Under the pieces are notes generated by a model. It had not been told where the DNA came from. It did not search any database and was given only the letters and a program-made list of their open reading frames with translations. A program made the position numbers and the translations under genes. Below are positions 41,658-50,840 of a DNA stretch of 64,000 bases, one piece after another; positions within the stretch are counted from its first letter, which is position 1; the number at the start of each line of letters is the position of its first letter. The stretch is from Mayamaea pseudoterrestris (taxonomy: Eukaryota > Bacillariophyta > Bacillariophyceae > Sellaphorales > Sellaphoraceae): assembly GCA_027923505.1 (NCBI GenBank), contig BROI01000028.1, forward strand, positions 310,001 to 374,000, written 5' to 3'.

Positions 41658-43313
41658 TCAATCAAGAAACAGGGGTGCCGCGGCAGCAACGCGCTGTACC
41701 TTGTGATGAGGGATATGGGCAATGACTTGAATCGAGTTGCGAATTTCTAAAGTCTTGTTGACAAATCGTCGATAGCGCGAATTTTCTCGCTTATCGAGCT
41801 TGTCTTGATCATCCCAAAAGAAGTTTTGCGGAGGAGCCTCGTCCTTGTCCACGAACTCTGTCTGGAAGCGCTCGAGAAAATGAATCATGTCGCTGATCCA
41901 ATCATCGTCACGATGCAGTCGCAGTAACAGTGCTCCGTTGGTGGCGGTCTGCCGGACTAACACAACAGATCTGCACTCGGGTCCCAGGCAAAGCATCTCC
42001 ATCATTAGCTGAGGAATGTAGTGTGAAAATACCTTGGAGTGATCATCAAACGGAACGTCAGCGACATTGAAACGATGTTTGTGTCGTCGCTTGCCCTTGG
42101 CAATCCATGGAACGACAAAGGGGCAATGATTCTTCACTTCCAATGCCTCGATTGATCCATTCGAGTGACACAGAATGGCATCAGGACTAGCTCCAACCAA
42201 GAGAGAACTTTGTGTCTGATTCAAATCAAGACCTGCCCCACACATTCCCGTTTCTTTCATAACAAAACCTGGATCCCGCTCGGAAAAGTAGTTGAGTGCC
42301 GTCAACAATGATGTCGCCTCCTGCGCATTGCCCCAGGCCATTCGAATCGTCTTGATGGAAACTTGATGTTGAAACAGTTTACGGAGAGATGTTTGACGTC
42401 TTTTGATTTCTGATTCCGGTGTCTGGTAAAGATAATCGTATTCAAATAGCCCATTGCTGTTCCTGTCATTCCGTCGCTTCCACAGCAATGGCTTGCCACA
42501 GTCTTGATTGTTGAGATCATAATTGTCGTGAACGCGAAGCACCTTGTTCATCTTATCCAGTGTCCTTAGTGCCGGTTGTCGCAGCCTATGAAAGGCTCCA
42601 ACGCCTCCGCGTTGCCAGTATCTCGGCACGTTCAAGATTTGCCCCGTCAGCGGCTCCAAGAATCCCAATGCTGCGACAGCTTGCGAAGTCGTGCATCGTC
42701 CGTCATGGAGAGCATCCCACTGCCACGAGTCTTGCCGAAAAAGTTTCACATCCTCCAAAGAGTCTAGACGAGTAATATCGTGTGGCAGAGGCAATGGTTG
42801 AAACTTTGGGTGCATCCGTAAGTGTTCCATGGAAACAGATCGCCAGTACACATCGGGAAAGTCTCCCGATTTGGGGTATATGAGGTTAGACTGGTCCACT
42901 GGATCAGCAGTAGCAAGCAGAGTTGATAGTATTGGACTCAAAGAAGCATTGGTCGCAGATGCGTTTTCTGTTATTGCTGTTGTTTCGTTTACCTTGCTGG
43001 TTGTTGCAAATTCATCCAATGGTTGAGGTTCGCCCGACTGTTGTCGTCGTTTCTTGTTCTTTCGTTGATTTTTCTTTCTGTTGCGCCTCGTATTCTTCGA
43101 TTCCATTGGTTCTGTATCTCGCGCTGCTGTGCTAGTCGCCGGCGACGACTGATGCAACAAACAAGCTGTTCGACAATTCGGTGGAGAATGCTGAAAGAGG
43201 ACTTGCGAGGGCACGAGCAACATGGCGCTCTTTGTAGCGCCAAAGGCCTCAACGCCAGAGTATGTAGCGAATAATGCAAATACGAACAAGAACAAGTATA
43301 GTTCCCTGTTCAT
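41658..43313 (-). CDS. Plastid-targeted YqaJ/lambda-exonuclease-type PD-(D/E)XK nuclease
   Basis: A 551-aa single-exon gene starting at the first ATG of the frame. N-terminus: signal peptide (ELYLFLFVFALFATYSGVEAF) with a VEAFGA cleavage motif, so plastid import is likely. A basic, disordered linker (about 70-95, RRNRKKNQRKNKKRRQQ) follows. The C-terminal half has the YqaJ-like nuclease pattern: Glu332 in WGNAQEATS, Asp378 in VGASPDAI, Glu392-x-Lys394 in EALEVKN, and Gln435 in YIPQLMMEM. These match the conserved E, D, ExK and Q positions of phage-type exonucleases used in recombination. A role in plastid DNA end processing or degradation is inferred. The N-terminal half of the mature protein (VPRYWQRGGVGAF) is unassigned. 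Confidence 0.75.
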   Translation of the reverse strand: MNRELYLFLFVFALFATYSGVEAFGATKSAMLLVPSQVLFQHSPPNCRTACLLHQSSPATSTAARDTEPMESKNTRRNRKKNQRKNKKRRQQSGEPQPLDEFATTSKVNETTAITENASATNASLSPILSTLLATADPVDQSNLIYPKSGDFPDVYWRSVSMEHLRMHPKFQPLPLPHDITRLDSLEDVKLFRQDSWQWDALHDGRCTTSQAVAALGFLEPLTGQILNVPRYWQRGGVGAFHRLRQPALRTLDKMNKVLRVHDNYDLNNQDCGKPLLWKRRNDRNSNGLFEYDYLYQTPESEIKRRQTSLRKLFQHQVSIKTIRMAWGNAQEATSLLTALNYFSERDPGFVMKETGMCGAGLDLNQTQSSLLVGASPDAILCHSNGSIEALEVKNHCPFVVPWIAKGKRRHKHRFNVADVPFDDHSKVFSHYIPQLMMEMLCLGPECRSVVLVRQTATNGALLLRLHRDDDWISDMIHFLERFQTEFVDKDEAPPQNFFWDDQDKLDKRENSRYRRFVNKTLEIRNSIQVIAHIPHHKVQRVAAAAPLFLD

Positions 43314-43550
43314 TCTCTTCTCAAGCTTCAACAATCCGAGTCGGTCGAAGCGAGTGAGTTGGAATCGAAATGCGAAAGCTGACAGTGAGTTGCGAAAAAG
43401 CTGACTGATGATTATATCGTAACGCGACTGACTGACAGCTCAGACGCGTTGGAGATCCCGCTGCTTGAACCCTTACAACTGCACACAACGAAATAAACTG
43501 CCAAGACGATAAACACGATAGACTGCTATGCTGTATGTCGATTTGTTTCT

Positions 43551-44570
43551 TTATGCCTTAGTTTTCGACGGTTTTTCTAGTAACTCGGCTTCCCACTGCT
43601 TTCTCACCAGCTGAAATAGCTCCATGGTCGCTCTCGCATCTTCCAAAGAGTCATGCGACTCACCTTCCACTTGGATAGCCTTGTCCAAATTCTCCTTGAC
43701 CAAGTCACGCAGCTTTCGTGGTCGCCATTTGTTATTGCCCAATCGCTGAAAGGGACGATACTTGGCCGTGTCACGAACGTCCTGCTTGGGATGCTGCAGC
43801 AGCAGCGCATCCAAGTCATTCTTCAACGCATGCCCCACCAATATCTTGTCCTTTAGAATGGCTGAAACGGCTTGCCGACACTCGTTCACTTCCATGGCAT
43901 TGCGCAAATGTTTTGGCTTGACTCCCGAAACATGCGTACGAAAGTCTGTCACTCGACTTGGAACCTTGACAAAGGTATCCATTAACTCCTTGCCGTCCCA
44001 GTCGGTGATACTGACGCGTGCCAGTGCTCCCTGCTTGCCGCTGGATCCAATGCCCACCATTTCACAATCGAGGGCAACGTAGCGTGACTTGTAAGCGTCC
44101 GTCAAGGCATCCTCCTCCGACTTGACGACGTCGTCCTTTTGCTGCTGCACCTTGAGTTTCTTTTCCTGCTCGACAAGTTCCTTGATGGATGGAAAGCTTT
44201 GTTTGGGTCTTTTGCGTGGAGGAGGTGCCGCGCTTGCTGCTTGCTCGTCATGCGGTGACTCAAAGACGAGGAGAGATTCGTCGTGACCTCGCTCGCGAGC
44301 CTTGCGACGGGCGTCTTTTCGAAACTTCTTCGCATCCTTCTGATACAAATTTGCTGGAATGACAATGACGCTTGTAGCCTTCTGTTCCGTTGTCGGTAGT
44401 GCTGATGCAGCTTTGGTGGTGATTGTCGTTTCCGAGTGATGGCGCTTCTTGTTCTCCTTGCCAATCACTTTCTCGTCCGTTAAGACGCCACCAGAGTCAG
44501 CAAACTGCTTCATCTTTCGCCTGCGCTCCTTCATGAGCTGCTTTTGCTTTTTGGTAATAAAGAATCCCAT
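43551..44570 (-). CDS. REXO4-like DEDDh RNA exonuclease
   Basis: A 339-aa single-exon gene. Residues 1-150 are basic and disordered, typical of nucleolar proteins. The exonuclease domain (about 165-325) shows all DEDDh motifs: ALDCEMVGIG (Exo I), VGHALKNDLDALL (Exo II), and HDSLEDARATMEL (Exo III with His and Asp). SYN-type blocks such as ARVSITDWDGKELMDTFVKV and THVSGVKPKHL match REX4/ISG20L2 proteins, which trim pre-rRNA. It is divergent from the second LRR gene (314 bp). Confidence 0.9.
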   Translation of the reverse strand: MGFFITKKQKQLMKERRRKMKQFADSGGVLTDEKVIGKENKKRHHSETTITTKAASALPTTEQKATSVIVIPANLYQKDAKKFRKDARRKARERGHDESLLVFESPHDEQAASAAPPPRKRPKQSFPSIKELVEQEKKLKVQQQKDDVVKSEEDALTDAYKSRYVALDCEMVGIGSSGKQGALARVSITDWDGKELMDTFVKVPSRVTDFRTHVSGVKPKHLRNAMEVNECRQAVSAILKDKILVGHALKNDLDALLLQHPKQDVRDTAKYRPFQRLGNNKWRPRKLRDLVKENLDKAIQVEGESHDSLEDARATMELFQLVRKQWEAELLEKPSKTKA

Positions 44571-44884
44571 GATTTATAGCTGGGGTGATGGATGCAAATG
44601 AAATGTTCCGTCGGAGGCGTTTTTCAGTGGTTGCAAGCAGTCTTGCATTTGAAAGTCGCTCTGGTACTGAATGAGTCAATGATGCGTTTTCATTGGCTGG
44701 ATTTGATGTTTCTCGACGAGTCGCATTGGAAATGGCGAGCGCGCCAGCATATCGGGGCGATTTGCGCTTCCGAGCCCAAGGCGACCTCGAATCATCATTA
44801 GCAGTTGAACCAAGCCCCACGACTTGCGCTTGACCAGGCGACGGCTGAAAGAGTCTTTGTCAATTTTTTTGGTGAAACAGAAGA
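44571..44884. other. Divergent intergenic region
   Basis: This 314-bp stretch separates the REXO4-like and LRR genes and must hold both promoters. No TATA box, repeat or additional gene was identified. Confidence 0.4.
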
Positions 44885-47027
44885 ATGAACGGTAAAATCG
44901 AGGACGATGACGCCGACTTTGCCGACGCAGAAATGACGAATGGTGCGAACCTCCACTCGCCCAACTCGAATCAGCAGCAGCCGGAGCAAAGCTTGTACAA
45001 GTCCGACTCCAACGACATGGGCGATGAGCCGTTCGACGAAGAAATGTCGGATGTTCCAATTGACACTGCGGACCATGGATCGTCGCTTCCATCTCCGGAA
45101 GAATTGCGTCATTCATTGCCGCAGCATCGCAAAGGCAAATTCAAATACTTTTGCATTGCCATTGTTGTTGCTCTCGTGGTGATTGCCTGCATTAGTCTTG
45201 GCGCTGGAGTCAGCAACAAGAAGCAGCAGGCAAAAGTCAATGAACCTCCGCCGCGGCAGGCGTCACTTTCGCAAGTTATCAAATACATTGCGGCGACTGG
45301 AGTTTCAAGCAAGGAAGACTTGCAACTTGGAGGGTCGCCGCAGAGTTTGGCGGCCAATTGGATTGCAAATATTGATGGCATGAACATGGCTTTACCGTCA
45401 GACAAGGATGGATCTTCATCGGAAGGATACAAGTACATTACTCGCTACGTTAGTGGCCTGCTTTGGTATGCTCTGAATGGAGCGGACTGGAAAAACCAGT
45501 ACGGTTTCTTGTCACAGAATGACATTTGTTTTTGGAATGCACCCCTTCCGGTCATGACGACTACTGGTGTCGATTTCCAAGCGAATGGTATATACTGTGA
45601 CAGAGAAACGAAAGAAGTGACCGCTGTTCGCTTAGGTACGTTATTGCCTTGCATAGAATCCCAATTACCGTCGCACTACTTGCTCAGTACTTGTGACTCA
45701 ATGAAATCATATAGGTTATAACAAGCTTACTGGTAGCATTCCGTCGGAAGTTACTAAACTGACAACTCTGACGCAGCTTGATGTGAGCGGAAACAAGATG
45801 CGAGGCAGTGTTGGCGCGAACGTTTGCAAGCTTAAGCGCCTGAAAGCCTTGATTGTGAACTACGGTGGATTCATTGGCACCCTGCCTCCTTGTTTATCGA
45901 CGCTGACGGATCTCGAAGTACTCATGACGTCCAACAATTACCTTGGCGGTCGACTTCCCGATCTCAGCAAGCTCACGAAATTGGCAAGCGTCTTTCTCGA
46001 CGACAACAAGCTCACCGGCACCATCACCACGACCTTCAACAAGATGACCAACTTAAAATTTTTATTCATGCAAGGCAACAACTTTTACGGAAATATTGAC
46101 GATGAGTTCTTGAAGAATGCAAAGAATCTTTCGCGACTCGATATGTCAAACGGCAACTACACTGGCCAGCTGCCGTCGCACTTCTTTGGAATGCCAAACT
46201 TACAGTTGCTTGACCTTCATGGCAACCGTCTCTCTGGCTCGTTTCCATCGAATATTAACAAGAATACGGCGCTGCAGTATATTTCCTTGCAGGAGAATCT
46301 CATTAAGGGACCGCTTCACCCTAGTCTAGTGAATCTGACCAGGCTCTTTCATCTGGATGTTTCGAATAACACATTGACTGGGCCTATTCCAGGACGCATT
46401 GGAATGCTGCCTCTTGAATACCTTTTTCTGGCCAATAACAAATTTGCCAAGGGTCCTATTCCTCCCTTGTTCGGCCTGATGACTAATATTACGGAGCTCT
46501 CTTTAAAGGGAACGAACCGAAACGGTACAATCCCCGCCTGGTTGGGCACTAATATGACCAAGCTTAAGTTGTTGGATCTCGACAACAATTCACTGAACGG
46601 AAACATACCATCGGAGCTTGGTCGTCTTACTTATCTTGAGTTTCTGCTGTTAAATCGCAACTTGGGTATCAAGGGCGCGTTGCCGTCTCAGATGAACAAA
46701 CTTTCGTCCCTTCGCTCCATCTTTTTGGATAACACTGGCTTAAGCGGCAGTTTGGAACCAATCTGCAAGCTTCAAAGTCTTAACGCACCCGAGACGAGCG
46801 GTAATTTGACTCGTGACTTTATCAGCGCTGATTGCGGAGGGAATAATCCCAAAGTAAAATGCAGTTGCTGCGACGTGTGCTGCTCCAACACGAACCCAAA
46901 ATGCAACCAGAACTACCAAGTCGCAAGCATTGATCCAAACTGGGAAAGCTCTTTTCAACGTGCCTCATACAGCCTTGGGACGGACGATGCAAACTTTGAA
47001 AATCGAGTGACAGAGCGCGTTCCATAA
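44885..47027 (+). CDS. LRR membrane protein, relative of the 12341-14857 gene
   Basis: Exons 44885-45635 and 45715-47027 with a 79-bp intron (GTACGT..ATATAG) give 687 aa. Layout: acidic cytosolic N-terminus (1-78), one membrane span (YFCIAIVVALVVIACISLGAG, about 84-104), a stalk, an N-cap-like module (LWYALNGADWKNQYGFL, then CFWNAP..GIYCD), and about 11 plant-type LRRs. The C-terminal Cys cluster reads CSCCDVCCSNTNPKC, followed by WESSFQRASYSLG. The intron lies just before the first full LRR (RLGYNKLTGSIPSEV). No kinase domain. The order of parts equals that of the other LRR gene, which lacks the intron. Surface recognition or adhesion is inferred. Confidence 0.82.
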
Positions 47028-47268
47028 CCGAATGGATGGAGCGCAATGGGTTGCGATGCCCTTAAATACATTTAGAAGGTTAAACACTAATAACTTCTGG
47101 AAGTAGAGAGTAGAATATTGAGTAAGACGACATAAGAGTGCAAGCTGCATGGGCAGGTAGTTTATGTACCACTCCGACAAAATGAATTCTTCACGATGCT
47201 GACGCGAGTTGCGTTTGTTCTGTGCGCGAAGAATTTGACTCTCTTCACAAGTTCGAGAGCAGCTGACC

Positions 47269-47592
47269 ATGAGCACTATATCTTCCAGCCCCTCCACCTC
47301 CCGCCACCAACGAGACAGCTCTATGGGTTCCATGAGCAGTTTTGGAGAGGATGATACAGTTGCCAAGTCACGAACGACTACATCGAACCGATTGCCTCCC
47401 AGCCCGAAGCTGCGAAAGAAGGATCTTCATCCTGTCGTTGCTTCCATGGTGAGCGGCAATACTTTACGCGACTGCCACCAAGTGAAAGACTTTTACGGAC
47501 ATTGTTTGACCCATTCAGCAGTTGGAGACTCGCACGTATGTAAGACTGCGGCGAGATACAATGACATTTGCATTATGGAGGGCGGAAAATGA
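47269..47592 (+). CDS. Twin-CX9C protein, probably mitochondrial intermembrane space
   Basis: A 107-aa open frame with ATG in GACCATGAG. Residues 1-60 are Ser/Thr-rich and basic. The C-terminal 40 residues carry two CX9C motifs (Cys69-Cys79 and Cys91-Cys101, 11 residues between) in the helix-loop-helix form typical of CHCH proteins. Such proteins are oxidised by MIA40 in the intermembrane space and act in respiratory-chain assembly or structure. The exact family is not clear. Confidence 0.6.
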   Translation: MSTISSSPSTSRHQRDSSMGSMSSFGEDDTVAKSRTTTSNRLPPSPKLRKKDLHPVVASMVSGNTLRDCHQVKDFYGHCLTHSAVGDSHVCKTAARYNDICIMEGGK

Positions 47593-47828
47593 GGATGGCC
47601 GCAAGATCCGCGACGGGGCTGTTTGGAGATTCTTGGGCATTTTAAGCTTTTCAATCAAAAGCCGTTATATATTATGGTTACCTTATTGTGATGTGATGCC
47701 AGCCTTTGTAAGTTGGTCGAAAATGTTTATCGTAAGCTACTGTCTTATGGCGGTCCTATTAGTGAGAAATTAGTTTTGTTATGCAAGTGACACCTATAGA
47801 ATGATAATCTTTACAACTTTTTTACCTG

Positions 47829-50267
47829 TCAAACAGAATACCTAGAGATCAACTCATGCTCCTCATCGTACGGACCCGGTAATTCCCCGCAACTTATCTG
47901 CATGCCATTCGCCAGCTTTTGTTCGACCGCTTCCAACAACGAATTGGACAAAGGGGCGAGCCTTTTAGTGTCCTTAAAGTTAGACGAGGAACTTATAGCT
48001 CGAGAAGTTGGTGATTCAAAATCGGTTCTGGCCATTGTAAAAGCCTTCGCGACTTGAGAGAAGAAACTAAATACGTTGAGCGATAATGGATTGAGCTTCG
48101 GCGTCTGCTCAATCCAGCGGAGACTTTCCTCCGTCTGACAGGCAATGGGATGACCTTCACCGTAAATACACTGCTGAATATGTAATGCTTCTTTCAAAAC
48201 GGCGGCTGCCTCGTCGAATGATCCCATGAATAGATGGATGGAACCGATGTTCGACAATGTTGACGCGACACTCAGCAAGGCCAGATTCGAAATCTCGTTT
48301 GAGCTGACTGGCAATCTCTTTAAATTGTACCGCTGAATCTGGAGTGCTTCGTCGAACGCAATCTTGGCAACGGCAACTTCATTGAGCTCAAACAAGGCAC
48401 ATCCGATGTTGTTGAGAATTTTCGCAACCTTTGGATGCACTGGCCCGTAAAACTCTCGGCGGATCTTTAAAGCTTCGCGAAACACGGCAATGGCGTTCTT
48501 GTGTTGATGGGTTTCCAAGTATGCGACACCAAGCTGGGCGAGACTAACGGCAATGTCAGGATGATCGGCAGGGAGTGTCAGCTTGCGTATCGCAATAGCA
48601 TCTTGATAAACATCAATGGCCTTCAGATAATCTCCCCGACGCATATGCACGATTCCGATATTGTGCAAGGCCGTTCCAATTCGGTAATGCTTCTCGCCAT
48701 GTCTCGCCAGCTGACCCCGCAAAATTTCTTCAAACACTTCAAGAGCTTCAGTGAACTCTCTCTGATTGAGATGCTCAGACGCCATTTGATGGATTGCCTT
48801 CAAGTTCTTCTCTGCTTCAAGAAAGGTTCCATCATCTAGATCGACGGGGACAGTTAACATAGGTTTGCCACCGGGCCCCATTTCAATAGTTGACGGTGAC
48901 AGCGCCCTTCGCGGAGTACTGGGCAGCTCGAATATTGGGCCTACGCTCTCCCGCGCATCGTTTTCTATATCGGGCAATGAGAAGCCCATCTCGCTATCCT
49001 CTCGCTTGTCTTCGTCGACAACAGGTAATGACTGGCATACAGGCGACTGCAACAAACTTGTAGCTTGGTCGTTCGAAAGAAGCGAACGTGCGATTAATCC
49101 ATTTTTAGAATTATGTTTGGTCGCTGTCGGATGAGATAGGCCAATCTCCGATTCTTGATCTTTCATGACTTCTGCTGTGGAGACACCACCGCTCTGAAAT
49201 TGACTTGCTGCGGCAACCTTGGCAGTTGTCCGGTTACGGTTGCGACCAAATGACAAGCGTCGTTCGAAACCAGTCTTTCGTATGCGTAATTCTATCTGTC
49301 GTTCGCGTTCTACGTCTTCAGCAGAAAGGCATGGTAGCATTTCTTGCACAGAAGACTGACTAGTGGTGGAGCTTTGCCTTCCCATGGCTATTCCGGCCTT
49401 CTCCATTGAGTGGGCTCCTTGAACCCTCTGTGCATCCGCTGACAGGGAGTGCTGACTAGCTTCTTTGGTTGTGCTCAAAGATTGAACGGAAGTAAAGACA
49501 GGCGTCGCTTCACTGCCACATTCTGACACGTCATCACGATAGACAGTGGTCGATTGCTTCCGTCCCGACAACCGGCGAACCGCGACACCCTTTTTAAATA
49601 GAGGAGGAAAACCTCTGCGTCCCGACAATGAGGAGCATGTGGAATCTGTCGATGGTACTCGCGATAAAGCCAAACTGCCGTCGGTCGACATCTTGTGCCC
49701 CAGAGTAGAAGCAGAAAGCTCACTGACCTGTCGAACAAACGCTGCGGCAGGTCCACCACCGTCAATCGTCATTGATGAATGTGTCTCGAACGACGGCGAG
49801 TTGACAGGAAGTCTGTGTGGCTGCTTTGCTAGCATAGCCTTGGTTGTGTTGTTCTTCAGTTGCGTCTCCATTGATGTAAAGCTATGCTCACTTCGCTTCG
49901 AGAAGCGTGACGCGAACGAGCCATTGGAGCATGAATTCAGCGAAGCTCCCGACGACGCACGTCCCCGGGAAACTCGACCTTGCGAGCAAGCAGCAGGTTG
50001 TGGATTCGTCGACGCACATTGCTTGTTCTTTCTCATCATGCTTCTTGGTTTCCATCGCAGTCGACGTCTCACACGTCCATTGCTCATCATGACTGGGGCT
50101 GAACCACCTAGGCTCTGCGACAGTTCATCCCAGATTTCAGATTTAATCATGCCCGTGTCAACTCCAAAGTCGTCCGTCTCGTCGAATGACGTTGTGTCAA
50201 GGAGCATTCCTAGGACTGGACTCTGGTTGCAGCCTGCGCTTGCGACATTGTCAGGGGTCGCCGCCAT
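47829..50267 (-). CDS. TPR protein, kinesin-light-chain-like repeats
   Basis: The frame opens further up without an ATG; of the first two ATGs (50276 and 50267) the second has the better context (ACCATGG), giving 812 aa. Residues 1-490 are polar, Ser-rich and basic with no known domain. The C-terminal 300 residues hold about six TPRs of 42 residues, as in kinesin light chains: GTALHNIGIVHMRRGDYLKA, then VSLAQLGVAYLETHQHKNAI, then AKILNNIGCALFELNEVAVA, each followed by (A/R)..I(R/Q). Diatom genomes have many such proteins; they act as scaffolds. No kinesin-binding function can be claimed. Confidence 0.8.
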   Translation of the reverse strand: MAATPDNVASAGCNQSPVLGMLLDTTSFDETDDFGVDTGMIKSEIWDELSQSLGGSAPVMMSNGRVRRRLRWKPRSMMRKNKQCASTNPQPAACSQGRVSRGRASSGASLNSCSNGSFASRFSKRSEHSFTSMETQLKNNTTKAMLAKQPHRLPVNSPSFETHSSMTIDGGGPAAAFVRQVSELSASTLGHKMSTDGSLALSRVPSTDSTCSSLSGRRGFPPLFKKGVAVRRLSGRKQSTTVYRDDVSECGSEATPVFTSVQSLSTTKEASQHSLSADAQRVQGAHSMEKAGIAMGRQSSTTSQSSVQEMLPCLSAEDVERERQIELRIRKTGFERRLSFGRNRNRTTAKVAAASQFQSGGVSTAEVMKDQESEIGLSHPTATKHNSKNGLIARSLLSNDQATSLLQSPVCQSLPVVDEDKREDSEMGFSLPDIENDARESVGPIFELPSTPRRALSPSTIEMGPGGKPMLTVPVDLDDGTFLEAEKNLKAIHQMASEHLNQREFTEALEVFEEILRGQLARHGEKHYRIGTALHNIGIVHMRRGDYLKAIDVYQDAIAIRKLTLPADHPDIAVSLAQLGVAYLETHQHKNAIAVFREALKIRREFYGPVHPKVAKILNNIGCALFELNEVAVAKIAFDEALQIQRYNLKRLPVSSNEISNLALLSVASTLSNIGSIHLFMGSFDEAAAVLKEALHIQQCIYGEGHPIACQTEESLRWIEQTPKLNPLSLNVFSFFSQVAKAFTMARTDFESPTSRAISSSSNFKDTKRLAPLSNSLLEAVEQKLANGMQISCGELPGPYDEEHELISRYSV

Positions 50268-50840
50268 GGTGTGCATGCACTCGCGGTGTTTCTGCGTGTT
50301 CTTTGACTTGGTCTCGGACTCGTCGCTCAAGTTAATTGATTGCAACGGGATGTTCTTTGCGTAGTTTTACTTTCCGCTTGTAAAAAGAATTGGGATCTCG
50401 TGAGGTGCAGTTCCTCAACGGTCGAGTGCATGTGTGTTCCCGCAATTGGATTTGTGATTAGCGATAGGTCGGCACGCGCCCGCGCATCTTACGTGGCGAA
50501 AGGATTCAATATCATGAAAACGAAGCTTGTTTGTGATCCAAGATCTTATCCTTGAGGCAGATGGTCGTGCTTCGCCATGGAAGCCAATGATACCGAAGCG
50601 ACTATTCCACGGAATGCAGTGCCACGTCATAATATGAAAGGATACAATCACTATAGCTCAGAATGTACATGATTGAAGAAACGAACCATCGCGAGCCTGC
50701 CGGGCTTAGCTCGATCGCTGCGTGATGTCGCCAATCCAATTCGGCTCACAATCGACCGGTAACCTTGAAGTGACCATCGATCGAAAGCTGCTTTGAAGCC
50801 TTAGTTCCGTTCACTCACTTCGTCGTGTCTATCAACCATC
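50268..50840. other. Divergent intergenic region, no gene seen
   Basis: This 573-bp stretch lies between the TPR and lactonase-like genes. It has no extended open frame with recognisable features, no repeat, and no tRNA-like cloverleaf that I could draw. Confidence 0.45.
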
